Source of the DNA: Collinsella sp. | GTDB taxonomy: Bacteria > Actinomycetota > Coriobacteriia > Coriobacteriales > Coriobacteriaceae | Direction: 5' to 3' | NCBI GenBank assembly: GCA_019419545.1 | Contig: DXZT01000030.1 | Span: forward strand, 62,001-126,000 | DNA: 64,000 nt | Shown: one piece after another, positions 9,015-16,642 of the stretch | Position numbering within the stretch: position 1 is the stretch's first letter | How the letters are laid out: each line of letters opens with the position of its first letter | Position numbers and translations under genes: made by a program | The notes under the pieces: model-generated | Database searches by the model: none | What the model was told of the DNA's origin: nothing | What the model saw: only the letters and a program-made list of their open reading frames with translations

Positions 9015-9144
9015 ATCGTTTTGCCATTTTGCCGTTCTGGGCCTGTTTTTGCCGCTCATTGGATATAAATAGGTTGCAGGCTCAGCATTTCGCGTTGCTT
9101 CTCTCCTTTTAGGTGTTGCCTGTACAGTTTTGAAAGGAGAGATT

Positions 9145-9921
9145 ATGCCCCGATGCGCCCGCGCCGTTTCGCTCACCGGCTATTACCACGTCTATGACCG
9201 CGGCAATTCCAAACAGATTATTTTTGAAGATGACTCCGACCGCTATCGTTTCTTATCGGACATCTCGGACAGGTTTGCTTGCCATGACGTGGCGGTGTTG
9301 GCCTGGTGCCTTATGGACAACCACTTCCATTTGATGGTTGATGACCCATTTGACAACCTTTCAAAGGCAATGCAGTGCGCGCTGACGGCCTATGCCAAGT
9401 ATTTCAATGGGAAAACCGGAAGAACGGGCCACCTGTTTGATAATCGCTATTCGCGGGTCGCGGTCGAGTCGGACACGCAGGCGGTGCAGTTGCTCGATTA
9501 TATCCATCTCAATCCCGTGAAAGGTGCGCTCGACTCGCTTGATGCCTACCGCTGGTCAAGCTACAAGGCATACCAGCTGGGATACGATCCCTTCGATATC
9601 TGCGATGCGGCCCCCATGCTCGATATTGTCGGGGGTTCCCGTCGCTATTGCGAGCATCTTAAGGAAGTTGCCGAGCGGATCTGGTCAGTTGAGATTCTTC
9701 CGCGTCGACGGATTCCCGACGAGGATGCCCTTACCGTCGCACACGAGGCCCTGCCGAGCATTGATCCTGCGCTGCTCAAGGCCCTGCCACGCCCCGAACG
9801 CGATGCCTGTCTGCTAAGGCTCAGGCGGGCCCATCTTACGGTCAAGCAAATTGCCCGTATCACCGGTATCGGCGCTACAAGCGTAACCAAGGCCACCACA
9901 GGCTGGAACGAGGCGGCCTGA
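9145..9921 (+). CDS. REP-associated tyrosine transposase (Y1/HUH superfamily)
   Basis: A 258-residue single-strand DNA transposase of the TnpA-REP (RAYT) group. The HUH motif is seen in NHFHLMV (near residue 60-66), and the probable nucleophilic tyrosine lies in DYIHLNPVKG, the signature of this group. The C-terminal part (LTVKQIARITGIGATSVTKAT) looks like a helix-turn-helix, as in the longer RAYT proteins. I chose ATG 9145 because it has a good ribosome-binding site; an in-frame start at 9130 would place that site inside the gene. The flanking inverted repeats are its likely substrate. The reading frame and catalytic residues are intact, so it may be active. Confidence 0.9.
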   Translation: MPRCARAVSLTGYYHVYDRGNSKQIIFEDDSDRYRFLSDISDRFACHDVAVLAWCLMDNHFHLMVDDPFDNLSKAMQCALTAYAKYFNGKTGRTGHLFDNRYSRVAVESDTQAVQLLDYIHLNPVKGALDSLDAYRWSSYKAYQLGYDPFDICDAAPMLDIVGGSRRYCEHLKEVAERIWSVEILPRRRIPDEDALTVAHEALPSIDPALLKALPRPERDACLLRLRRAHLTVKQIARITGIGATSVTKATTGWNEAA

Positions 9922-9975
9922 GGTATGGATTGGGGCCGATCGATGCACTGTGAGCTTAGGAAAGCATTCATCTAA

Positions 9976-10024
9976 GTCTGTCCCCAATGCGTGAAAACAC
10001 TCATGTAAGTCTGTCCCCAATGAG
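9976..10024 (-). repeat. Right inverted repeat of the RAYT element (REP-like)
   Basis: Reverse complement of 8966-9014 with four mismatches. It begins 54 bases after the transposase stop and ends three bases before the A-run of the rpmB terminator. Confidence 0.85.
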
Positions 10025-10027
10025 TGC

Positions 10028-10061
10028 AAAAAAGGCGCCCTCCGTGGGGGAGGACGCCTTT
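10028..10061 (-). terminator. Rho-independent terminator of rpmB
   Basis: Arms 10031-10043 and 10049-10061 form a 13-bp stem with one mismatch. On the minus strand the stem is followed by a run of six T, giving a canonical terminator about 70 bases past the rpmB stop. Confidence 0.85.
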
Positions 10062-10129
10062 GGTAAGTTCTATATGAACGCGAGGTCTTTGACCCGGAGA
10101 GTCCGAGGTACTTGTTGGTAAGACCTTAT

Positions 10130-10318
10130 TTAGGAGCGCGCAACCTTGCCGGACTTGAGGCAGGTGGAGCAAACGTTCATCTTGCGACGGTGACCATCGA
10201 CGACGACGTAGACGCGCTGGATGTTGGGGCGGAACTTACGGTTGGTGACGCGGTGAGAGTGGCTGATGGAGCGACCGGCAACGGGGTGCTTACCGCAAAC
10301 TTCGCAAACTTTGGACAT
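10130..10318 (-). CDS. rpmB: 50S ribosomal protein L28
   Basis: A 62-residue L28 with two CxxC pairs (CEVCG near the N-terminus, CSTC near the C-terminus), the zinc-binding form of this ribosomal protein. The central SHSHRVTNRKFRPN segment is typical. The start at 10318 follows an AGGAGGG-like site and gives the usual MSKVCEVCGK N-terminus. It is monocistronic, with its own terminator and a likely extended -10 promoter. Confidence 0.96.
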   Translation of the reverse strand: MSKVCEVCGKHPVAGRSISHSHRVTNRKFRPNIQRVYVVVDGHRRKMNVCSTCLKSGKVARS

Positions 10319-10630
10319 AACTGACCCTCCTTGGGCGACAAACGAACATGTCGCATTAACAAACAAGCCTGAACTATAGCACAGAAGCAGCTCCCTGTGC
10401 GTAATCTACACAGAGATATTCCTCTTTTGGCGATAGTGCTCACGCTACGGCCCTGGACGTAGATCCGATTTGCGTGCAGCAGAGGGGATTATGCCAGCTC
10501 GCAACAAGGTTTTCAAGCTCGTCCCACAAATATATATAGGTTTATGGAGCGCCTGCGCCCGTTTATGGATTGCTTTGTATTTATGCTCGCAATTACGCTC
10601 GAGGTTGGCTACACTAGTCGTTGACCATTA
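10319..10630. other. Intergenic region between rpmB and the pyr leader
   Basis: Apart from the rpmB promoter, this 312-base stretch has a weak hairpin (CTACG / CGTAG near 10445-10460) and an AT-rich area before 10620. Possible -10 sequences for the pyr operon are TACACT (10610-10615), or TACGCT (10594-10599) with TTGCTT (10570-10575) as -35. I see no gene here. Confidence 0.5.
10373..10381 (-). promoter_or_regulatory. Extended -10 promoter of rpmB
   Basis: Read on the minus strand this is TGCTATAGT, an extended -10 element about 55 bases upstream of the rpmB start. No good -35 is seen. The same nonamer occurs before rpsT. Confidence 0.5.
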
Positions 10631-10731
10631 AAGGGGTACGAGATACCCACATGGAATTACATAGCTGCCAAAGAGCAGCCCTTCCTGTGGGTGTCTGGTC
10701 CGCTTTGAGCGGTCGGGCATCTATTTTTTTT
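10631..10731 (+). promoter_or_regulatory. pyr operon attenuator leader with competing hairpins
   Basis: Three structures can be drawn. A terminator (10690-10721: nine pairs, a bulged T, five more pairs, loop TTG) is followed by an eight-T run. An antiterminator would pair GATACCCACA (from 10642) with TGTGGGTGTC (up to 10695), which shares bases with the terminator's 5' arm. An upstream hairpin (GGGTA at 10633-10637 with TACCC at 10644-10648) would sequester the antiterminator. Because the next gene is pyrR, the simplest reading is PyrR/UMP-controlled transcription attenuation. An alternative is translation-coupled control: a 35-codon open frame (ATG 10651 to TGA 10758) runs through the terminator and U-run. 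The structures are seen; the mechanism is inferred. Confidence 0.75.
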
Positions 10732-10770
10732 GACTGTGTCAGCAGTCAAGACATGTGAGGAAGGAGATCG

Positions 10771-11355
10771 ATGGGCACGACTTCCCCCAAGGCGGTCATC
10801 ATGGACGAGACCGCCGTCAATCGAGCGATGACCCGCATCGCGCACGAGATTCTCGAGCGCAACGAGGGCTGTGAAGACCTCGCTCTGGTCGGCATCGTTA
10901 CGCGCGGCGACCTTCTGGCAAAGAAGCTCGCCGAGGAGATCAAGGAGATCGAGGGCGTCGACGTTCCGCTCGGCAGCCTCGACATCAGCTTCTACCGCGA
11001 TGACTACGCTACCAATTTCGCTCCCGCGATCCACGCCACCAACATTCCCTTTAGCGTCGACGGCAAACGCGTCGTGCTGGTGGACGACATCCTGTATACG
11101 GGCCGTACCATTCGCGCCGCTCTGGACGCCGTTATGGACTTGGGCCGTCCGAGCCGCATTGAGCTGGCAGTCCTCGTTGACCGCGGTCACCGTGAGCTCC
11201 CCATCTCGCCGGACTTTGTCGGCAAGAACGTTCCCTCGTCGCATGAGGAGAACGTGCACCTATATATGAAGGAAGTAGACGGCCGCACCGCTGTCGAGAT
11301 TAACGACGTCGCGCCGGGTTCCCATGTGGGCTCCGCGCCGCTGGGAGGTGAGTAG
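10771..11355 (+). CDS. pyrR: Bifunctional pyr operon regulator / uracil phosphoribosyltransferase
   Basis: PyrR binds pyr mRNA in response to uridine nucleotides and often has weak uracil phosphoribosyltransferase activity. The 194-residue protein has the type I PRTase fold with the PRPP-binding loop VVLVDDILYTGRTIRAAL in its second half and the conserved LVGIVTRG and LDISFYRDD segments. A strong ribosome-binding site (GGAAGGAG) precedes ATG 10771. It opens the operon and follows a terminator-antiterminator leader, the usual place for an autoregulated pyrR. pyrB starts five bases after the stop. Confidence 0.95.
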   Translation: MGTTSPKAVIMDETAVNRAMTRIAHEILERNEGCEDLALVGIVTRGDLLAKKLAEEIKEIEGVDVPLGSLDISFYRDDYATNFAPAIHATNIPFSVDGKRVVLVDDILYTGRTIRAALDAVMDLGRPSRIELAVLVDRGHRELPISPDFVGKNVPSSHEENVHLYMKEVDGRTAVEINDVAPGSHVGSAPLGGE

Positions 11356-11359
11356 TACC

Positions 11360-12304
11360 GTGGCGTTCAACCATAAGCACCTGATCGACATTACCGAGTA
11401 CTCCGAAGAGGACATCAAGCTCATCCTCGAGACCGCCAAGGCGTTCTCCGAGGTCAACGAGCGTGCGATCAAGAAGGTCCCCACGCTCAAGGGCAAGACC
11501 ATCGTCAACATGTTCAACGAGCCCTCGACGCGCACCCGCAGCTCCTTCGAGCTCGCCGAGAAGCGCCTTTCGGCCGACAGCCTCAACTTTGGCGGCTCCT
11601 CGACCTCCACGGTCAAGGGCGAGAGCCTCGTCGACACCGTCGAGACCCTCAACGCCTACAAGATTGATTGCATCGTCGTTCGCGATAAGCACGCCGGTGC
11701 TCCCTATATCGTCACGCAGAACTCGCCCGCGAGCGTTATCTGCGCCGGCGACGGCAAGCACAACCATCCTACGCAGGCCCTGCTCGACCTGTACACTATC
11801 TGGGAGCACAAGGGTGACTTCCACGGTCTGAAGGTCGCTGTCGTCGGCGATATCGCGCACTCCCGTGTCTGCGGCTCGCTGATCCCCGCCCTTAAGATCA
11901 TGGGCTGCGAGACCTACGCTGTCGCCCCCGGCACGCTGCTGCCGCCGGCGCCCGAGGTTCTGGGTTGCGACCACGTGACGAGCGACCTCGATTCCGTCCT
12001 GCCCGAGCTGGACGTCGTCTACATGCTGCGCGTGCAGCAGGAGCGCCTTGAGGGCGCTCCGTTCCCCACGATTCGCGAGTATCACAAGCTCTTCGGCCTG
12101 ACCAAGGACCGCGAGAAGCTCATGAAGCCCGATGCGATCATCTGCCACCCGGGCCCCATCAACCGCGGCGTCGAGTTCGACTCCTATATGGCCGACCACC
12201 CGCAACGCTCCGTCATCCTGGAGCAGGTCTACGCCGGTATCTGCGTGCGTATGGCTATCCTGTATCTGCTGCTTGGAGGTGCCGATAATGGCCTTGCTTC
12301 TTAA
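11360..12304 (+). CDS. pyrB: Aspartate carbamoyltransferase catalytic subunit
   Basis: Joins carbamoyl phosphate and L-aspartate in the second step of de novo pyrimidine synthesis. The 314-residue protein has the carbamoyl-phosphate signature EPSTRTRSSFELAEKRL and the HPTQALLDLYT motif. GTG 11360 is the best start: it follows the GGGAGGTGAG site that overlaps the pyrR 3' end and gives MAFNHKHLIDI. No regulatory subunit gene pyrI is present. The 3' end overlaps pyrC by 17 bases. Confidence 0.96.
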   Translation: MAFNHKHLIDITEYSEEDIKLILETAKAFSEVNERAIKKVPTLKGKTIVNMFNEPSTRTRSSFELAEKRLSADSLNFGGSSTSTVKGESLVDTVETLNAYKIDCIVVRDKHAGAPYIVTQNSPASVICAGDGKHNHPTQALLDLYTIWEHKGDFHGLKVAVVGDIAHSRVCGSLIPALKIMGCETYAVAPGTLLPPAPEVLGCDHVTSDLDSVLPELDVVYMLRVQQERLEGAPFPTIREYHKLFGLTKDREKLMKPDAIICHPGPINRGVEFDSYMADHPQRSVILEQVYAGICVRMAILYLLLGGADNGLAS

Positions 12305-13577
12305 GAATGCCCACGTCGTCGACCCGTCTGTCGAGCTTGACGGTGTCGTTGACGTCCTGATTGACGGCGACAAGATCGCCGAGGTCGGCGAGAATCTCGC
12401 CGTCGAGGGAGCCGAGGTCCGCGACCTTTCCGGCAAGTACCTCGTCCCCGGCCTGGTGGATATGCACGTTCACCTTCGCGAGCCCGGCTACGAGGTCAAA
12501 GAGGACATCGAGAGCGGCACTCGCGCAGCTGCCAAGGGCGGCTTTACCGGTGTGTGCTCCATGCCCAACACCGATCCCGTCACCGATAACGGCACCGTCG
12601 TGGAGTTCGTCAAGTCCCGTGCTGCCGAGGTCGGTCACTGCCGCGTCTATCCGTCGGGCGCCATGACCCGCGGTCTTAAGGGCGAGGCCATGTCCGAGAT
12701 GGGCGATATGGTCGCCCATGGCGCCGTCGCCTTCACCGACGACGGTCGCGGCGTGCAGGGCGCGGGCATGCTCCGTCGCTGCATGGACTACGGCAAGATG
12801 TTCGGCAAGGTCTTTATGAGCCACTGCCAGGACGAGGACCTGGTCGGCCACGGCCAGATCAACGAGGGCAAGGTCTCGACCCGTCTGGCTCTCGAGGGCT
12901 GGCCGGCTGCCGGCGAGGAGCTCCAGATCGCCCGCGACATCGAGATCGCCAAGCTGACTGGTGCCAAGCTGCACATCCAGCACATCTCCACCGCCCATGG
13001 CCTGGAGATCGTGCGTGCCGGTAAGGCCGCTGGCGTTCAGGTTACCTGCGAGGCCACCCCGCACCACATGTTCCTGACCGAGAACGACCTGGACGAGACC
13101 TACAACACCTCGCTCAAGGTCAATCCGCCGCTGCGTACCGATGAGGACGCTGAGGCAATCCGTCAGGGTGTCATCGACGGCACCGTCGACGCTATCGTCA
13201 CCGATCACGCTCCCCACACCCCGTGGGAGAAGGCCCGCGAGTTCGAGCTCGCGCCCTTTGGCATGATCGGCCTCGAGACCTCTCTGTCGCTCGTGCTCAC
13301 TGAGCTGGTCAACACGGGCAAGATGAGCGTGAGCCGCATGGTCGAGCTCATGGCCATCAAGCCGCGTGAGATTCTGGGCCTCGATCAGGTTCAGGTCAAG
13401 GCGGGCTCTGTTGCCGACCTGACTGTCTTCGACGCTTCTGCCACCTGGACGGTCGGCGAGGACGGCTACGAGTCGCGTGCCGAAAATTCCGGTTTTGCCG
13501 GCCGCACGCTCACCGGTCGTGCCACCGATGTATTTGTCGGTGGCAAGCAGACGCTCGCCGACGGCTGCATCTGCTAG
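12288..13577 (+). CDS. pyrC: Dihydroorotase, class I
   Basis: Zinc amidohydrolase that interconverts carbamoyl-aspartate and dihydroorotate. The 429-residue protein has the metal motif DMHVHLREPG, further histidines in HIQHIS, and the catalytic aspartate in VTDHAPH. ATG 12288 has the GGAGG-containing site inside pyrB. The frame opens further upstream, but that part overlaps pyrB and is not coding in this frame. A hairpin with a T-rich tail follows before pyrK. Confidence 0.96.
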   Translation: MALLLKNAHVVDPSVELDGVVDVLIDGDKIAEVGENLAVEGAEVRDLSGKYLVPGLVDMHVHLREPGYEVKEDIESGTRAAAKGGFTGVCSMPNTDPVTDNGTVVEFVKSRAAEVGHCRVYPSGAMTRGLKGEAMSEMGDMVAHGAVAFTDDGRGVQGAGMLRRCMDYGKMFGKVFMSHCQDEDLVGHGQINEGKVSTRLALEGWPAAGEELQIARDIEIAKLTGAKLHIQHISTAHGLEIVRAGKAAGVQVTCEATPHHMFLTENDLDETYNTSLKVNPPLRTDEDAEAIRQGVIDGTVDAIVTDHAPHTPWEKAREFELAPFGMIGLETSLSLVLTELVNTGKMSVSRMVELMAIKPREILGLDQVQVKAGSVADLTVFDASATWTVGEDGYESRAENSGFAGRTLTGRATDVFVGGKQTLADGCIC

Positions 13578-13597
13578 CATAGCCTTATCGCTTTTGT

Positions 13598-13625
13598 GCG
13601 CGGCGCCCTTGCGGTGCCGCGCTTT
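13598..13625 (+). terminator. Hairpin between pyrC and pyrK (internal terminator or attenuator)
   Basis: A 10-bp GC-rich stem with one G-T pair (13598-13607 / 13613-13622) and loop CTTGC is followed by TTTCTGTTCGTTT. It lies in the only sizeable gap of the pyr operon and may divide it into pyrRBC and pyrKDF. Confidence 0.65.
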
Positions 13626-13669
13626 CTGTTCGTTTAGACCATGCAACCGCATGGGGGATTGGAGCGTCT

Positions 13670-14461
13670 ATGCCCACACCTTCCACTGCACGCATGCACG
13701 ACTTCGAGGTCGTCTCGAACCGGGAGATCGCCGACGGCATCTTCTCGCTCGCAATCTCGGCCCCCAAGCTTGCAAGTGCGCTCAAGCCCGGTCAGTTTGT
13801 GAACATCGCCGTCCCCGGCGATGCGTCTTCTCTGCTTCGTGTGCCCTTGAGTTTCTACCGCGCCGACGCCGAGGCCGGCACCGTCGAGCTGTGGTACGCC
13901 GTCGTGGGCGACGATACCCGCCGTTTGTCCCAGATGGGCCCTGGCTCCACCTCTAACCTGTTGGGCCCCGGTGGCCGTGGCTGGATGGTACCCGAGGGCA
14001 CCAGGAAGGCACTGCTCGTCGCCGGTGGCATCGGCGTTCCGCCTGTGCTGTGTCTTGCCGGCATGCTTGCCGAGCAGGGTGTTGATGTGGACGTGTGCCT
14101 GGGCTTTGGCACCGCTTCCAAGGCCGTGGGTGTCGATGAGTTCCGTGCGCTGGGCGCCACGGTTAGCGTGTGCACCGACGACGGTTCGCTCGGCACGCAC
14201 GGTTTTTGCACCGATCCGGCAGCCGAGCTGCTTGGAGAGGGCGGCTACGACTACGTCGCCAGCTGCGGCCCCGCCGTCATGATGAAGAAGGTCGCCGCCG
14301 CTGCCGCCGAGGCCGGTGTGTACTGCGAGGTGTCGCTCGAGCGCATGATGAGCTGTGGCTTTGGCGCCTGCAACACCTGCAATGTCGAGACGGTCGACGG
14401 TATGAAGGGTGCTTGTATGTGCGGCCCCGTGTTCGATGCTTCCAAGGTGGTGGTCTTCTAG
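13670..14461 (+). CDS. pyrK: Dihydroorotate dehydrogenase B electron-transfer subunit
   Basis: FAD and [2Fe-2S] subunit that passes electrons from PyrD to NAD+. The 263-residue protein has the FAD-binding segment (LRVPLSFYR), the NAD-binding GGIGVPPV segment, and a C-terminal cysteine cluster CGFGACNTC...CMCG that binds the 2Fe-2S centre. It directly precedes pyrD with overlapping stop and start codons, as expected for a PyrDK heterotetramer. ATG 13670 follows GGATTGGAG. Confidence 0.94.
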   Translation: MPTPSTARMHDFEVVSNREIADGIFSLAISAPKLASALKPGQFVNIAVPGDASSLLRVPLSFYRADAEAGTVELWYAVVGDDTRRLSQMGPGSTSNLLGPGGRGWMVPEGTRKALLVAGGIGVPPVLCLAGMLAEQGVDVDVCLGFGTASKAVGVDEFRALGATVSVCTDDGSLGTHGFCTDPAAELLGEGGYDYVASCGPAVMMKKVAAAAAEAGVYCEVSLERMMSCGFGACNTCNVETVDGMKGACMCGPVFDASKVVVF

Positions 14462-15384
14462 TGGGTACCGTGAACATGGCCGTCGATTTCGGCGGCGTCA
14501 AGATGCAGAACCCCATTAACACCGCAGCCGGTACCTTTGGCTACGGTTGGCAGTTCCAGAACTTCTTTGATGTTTCCCAGCTGGGCGCCATCACCACCAA
14601 GGGTTGTGCTGCCGAGCCCTGGCCCGGTAATCCCGCGCCCCGCATGGCCGAGATTCCGGGCGGCATGATCAACTCCGTGGGTCTTCAGAACCCCGGCGTG
14701 GCCGCCTTTGCCCGCGAGTCCGGTCCGTGGCTCGAGCAGCTCTCCAAGGACGGCTGCCAGGTCATCTGTCAGGTTGCCGGTCACTCCGTTGACGAGTTTG
14801 TCCGCGCGCTCGAGATGTATGTCGAGCTGTGCCCCTGGGCTGCCGGCTACGAGATCAACGTGAGCTGCCCTAATATCGCCGCCGGCGGTGCCGCCATGGG
14901 CTCCACGCCCGAGGGCGCCTCTTCCGTTATGGCTGCTTGCCGCAAGGTGACCGATAAGCCGCTGTTCGTGAAGATGGCGCCGGTCAACGTCGCCGAGATC
15001 GCCAAGGCCCTCGAGGCTGCCGGCGCCGACGGCCTTTCGGTCATCAACTCCATCCAGGGCATGGCCATCGACGTCCATACCCGCAAGTCCCGCGTGGCCA
15101 AGCCCAAGGGCGGCCTTTCGGGCCCGCTGTGCCACCACATCGCCGTGCGCATGGTCTGGGAGGTTGCCCAGGCCGTCGATATCCCCATCAACGGTGTCGG
15201 CGGTGTCATGACTGGCGAGGATGCGGCTGAGTTTATCCTGGCCGGCGCCACCTGCGTGTCGGTCGGCATGGCCAACTTCGTCGATCCGTGCGCTTCGCTT
15301 AAGATCGCGCATGAGCTCGAGGCCTGGGCCGAGTCCCAGGGCGTAAAGGACATCAACGAGCTGGTGGGTGCTTTCGAATGCTAG
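14461..15384 (+). CDS. pyrD: Dihydroorotate dehydrogenase B catalytic subunit (class 1B)
   Basis: FMN enzyme that oxidises dihydroorotate to orotate using PyrK and NAD+. The 307-residue protein has the TIM barrel with the class 1 active-site cysteine in INVSCPN and the FMN-phosphate region INGVGGVMTGEDAAE. GTG 14461 shares its first base with the pyrK stop codon, which implies translational coupling. The frame extends upstream within pyrK but that is a shadow. It overlaps pyrF by seven bases. Confidence 0.95.
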   Translation: MGTVNMAVDFGGVKMQNPINTAAGTFGYGWQFQNFFDVSQLGAITTKGCAAEPWPGNPAPRMAEIPGGMINSVGLQNPGVAAFARESGPWLEQLSKDGCQVICQVAGHSVDEFVRALEMYVELCPWAAGYEINVSCPNIAAGGAAMGSTPEGASSVMAACRKVTDKPLFVKMAPVNVAEIAKALEAAGADGLSVINSIQGMAIDVHTRKSRVAKPKGGLSGPLCHHIAVRMVWEVAQAVDIPINGVGGVMTGEDAAEFILAGATCVSVGMANFVDPCASLKIAHELEAWAESQGVKDINELVGAFEC

Positions 15385-16094
15385 AGAATGATGCCCGCGA
15401 CCGTGTTATCGTCGCCCTCGACTGCGACCGTGAGCGCGCGCTCGAGCTCGCCCACGAGCTTTCGGGCCATGCCGCCTGGCTCAAGGTCGGCATGACGCTC
15501 TATTACGCTGAGGGTCCCCAGATCGTCAAGACCTTTAAGGACCTTGGTTTTAAGGTCTTCCTCGACCTTAAGTTCCATGACATTCCGCATCAGGTGCGCG
15601 GCGCTGCCCGCTCGGCCTCGCTTGCCGGTGCCGACCTGCTTTCGGTCCACGGCCTGGGCTCGGGTGCTATGCTCGCTGCCTGCCGCGAGGGTGCCGAGGA
15701 GGCGCGTGAGGACCGCGCCAAGCTCGTCGCCATCACCGTGCTCACGAGCATGAATCAGGATGCCTTGAGCGAGATCGGCGTCGAGTCTCCCGTGGCCGAG
15801 GAGGCCGCCCGCTTGGCAAAGCTTGCTCAGGCCAACGGCATCGATGGCATCGTGTGCTCACCGATGGAGGCTCACGACATGCGTGAGCTGCTGGGTCCTG
15901 ATGCCCTGATCGTGACTCCGGGTGTGCGTCCGGTGGGTGCCGCCCTTGGTGACCAGTCCCGCGTGGCGACGCCTTCCCAGGCTATCGAGCGTGGCGCAAG
16001 CCACATTGTGGTGGGCCGTCCCATCACCGGTGCCGACGATCCGGTTGCCGCCTTTGACGCCATCGTCGCCGAGCTGGTCGAAAACGTCGCGTAA
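15378..16094 (+). CDS. pyrF: Orotidine 5'-phosphate decarboxylase
   Basis: Decarboxylates OMP to UMP, the last step of de novo UMP synthesis. The 238-residue protein has the catalytic LDLKFHDIPHQV motif and the phosphate-binding VTPGVRPVG segment. ATG 15378 overlaps the pyrD stop. It is the last gene of the operon; pyrE and carAB are not in this window, so orotate phosphoribosyltransferase must be encoded elsewhere. A hairpin follows 45 bases downstream. Confidence 0.96.
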   Translation: MLENDARDRVIVALDCDRERALELAHELSGHAAWLKVGMTLYYAEGPQIVKTFKDLGFKVFLDLKFHDIPHQVRGAARSASLAGADLLSVHGLGSGAMLAACREGAEEAREDRAKLVAITVLTSMNQDALSEIGVESPVAEEAARLAKLAQANGIDGIVCSPMEAHDMRELLGPDALIVTPGVRPVGAALGDQSRVATPSQAIERGASHIVVGRPITGADDPVAAFDAIVAELVENVA

Positions 16095-16139
16095 AAGATT
16101 CCCCTAAGTCACCACTTTTGGGTCTCATTAGCACAAAAT

Positions 16140-16197
16140 AGCCCCTGTGCCTGCGTAAACTTTCCCATCCTTTGTGTGGAATCGCAGGTCAGGGGCT
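16140..16197 (+). terminator. Hairpin terminating the pyr operon
   Basis: AGCCCCTG (16140-16147) and CCTGCG (16150-16155) pair with CGCAGG (16183-16188) and CAGGGGCT (16190-16197) around a 27-nt loop. The T-tract is weak, so termination efficiency is uncertain. Confidence 0.6.
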
Positions 16198-16280
16198 TAA
16201 CTTTGGGCGCAGTATATTGCACTTTTTGCGGGTATCGTCTAACCTATGGAGCCGCGATTAGGCATTTTGTACGTTCTACG

Positions 16281-16289
16281 TGCTAAAAT
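16281..16289 (+). promoter_or_regulatory. Extended -10 promoter of mihF-gmk-rpoZ
   Basis: TGCTAAAAT matches an extended -10 element 45 bases upstream of mihF, in the first gap after the pyr operon. It resembles the TGCTATAGT elements before rpmB and rpsT. No clear -35 is seen. Confidence 0.45.
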
Positions 16290-16333
16290 GCCAATTATTG
16301 AATCAGATATAACCCAACTATTTGGAGGTACGA

Positions 16334-16642
16334 ATGGCACTCCCTCAGCTTACCGACGAGCAGCGCAAGCAGGCTCTTGAGAAGGCTGCTGCCGCACGTC
16401 ACGCCCGCGCTGAGCTTCGCGAGCAGATCAAGAAGGGCGAGAAGTCCCTCGAGTCCGTGCTCAACTCCGATGACCCCATCGCTTCTCGCATGAAGGTTTC
16501 CACCCTCATCGAGTCTCTCCCCGGTTATGGCAAGGCCAAGGCCGCCAAGATCATGGAGGAGCTCGGTATCTCCGCTACTCGTCGCGTCCAGGGCCTCGGC
16601 GTCCGTCAGCGCGAGCAGCTCCTCGAGCAGCTGACCAAATAA
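16334..16642 (+). CDS. mihF: Actinobacterial integration host factor (mIHF)
   Basis: A 102-residue nucleoid protein of the actinobacterial IHF family, unrelated in fold to enterobacterial IHF. The central helices and the SLPGYGKAKAAKIMEELGI segment form the DNA-binding helix-two-turn-helix. It binds and bends DNA and supports chromosome architecture. Its position immediately before gmk and rpoZ is characteristic of Actinobacteria. ATG 16334 follows TTTGGAGGTACGA, and the stop is adjacent to the gmk start. Confidence 0.9.
   Translation: MALPQLTDEQRKQALEKAAAARHARAELREQIKKGEKSLESVLNSDDPIASRMKVSTLIESLPGYGKAKAAKIMEELGISATRRVQGLGVRQREQLLEQLTK

Larger units (their letters stand above)
8815..9144. 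other. Regulatory and repeat-bearing gap between adhE and the transposase gene
   Basis: This 330-base gap holds the adhE leader and AT-rich promoter region (about 8830-8900), a 12-bp palindrome (8925-8936), and the left inverted repeat of the RAYT element (8966-9014). Further on is a T-rich stretch and the ribosome-binding site GAAAGGAGA for the transposase (9132-9140). A short sequence CCGCTCATTGG occurs at the left repeat boundary and again near 9051. No gene is visible. Confidence 0.6.
8966..10024 (+). mobile_element. RAYT element: Y1 transposase flanked by 49-bp inverted repeats
   Basis: A 1059-bp unit consisting of one Y1 transposase gene bracketed by inverted repeats at 8966-9014 and 9976-10024 that differ at only 4 of 49 positions. 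Each repeat contains two copies of a CATTGGGGACAG-like word around a small hairpin (ATGAGTG / CACTCAT), which is the layout expected of REP/REPIN-type substrates of REP-associated tyrosine transposases. It sits between the oppositely anchored adhE and rpmB genes and disrupts neither. The right end touches the rpmB terminator. Confidence 0.8.

Noticed and set aside
10651..10758. A 35-codon open frame in the pyr leader as a gene
   Set aside because: The ribosome-binding site is weak and too distant. It is kept only as an alternative explanation of the attenuator.
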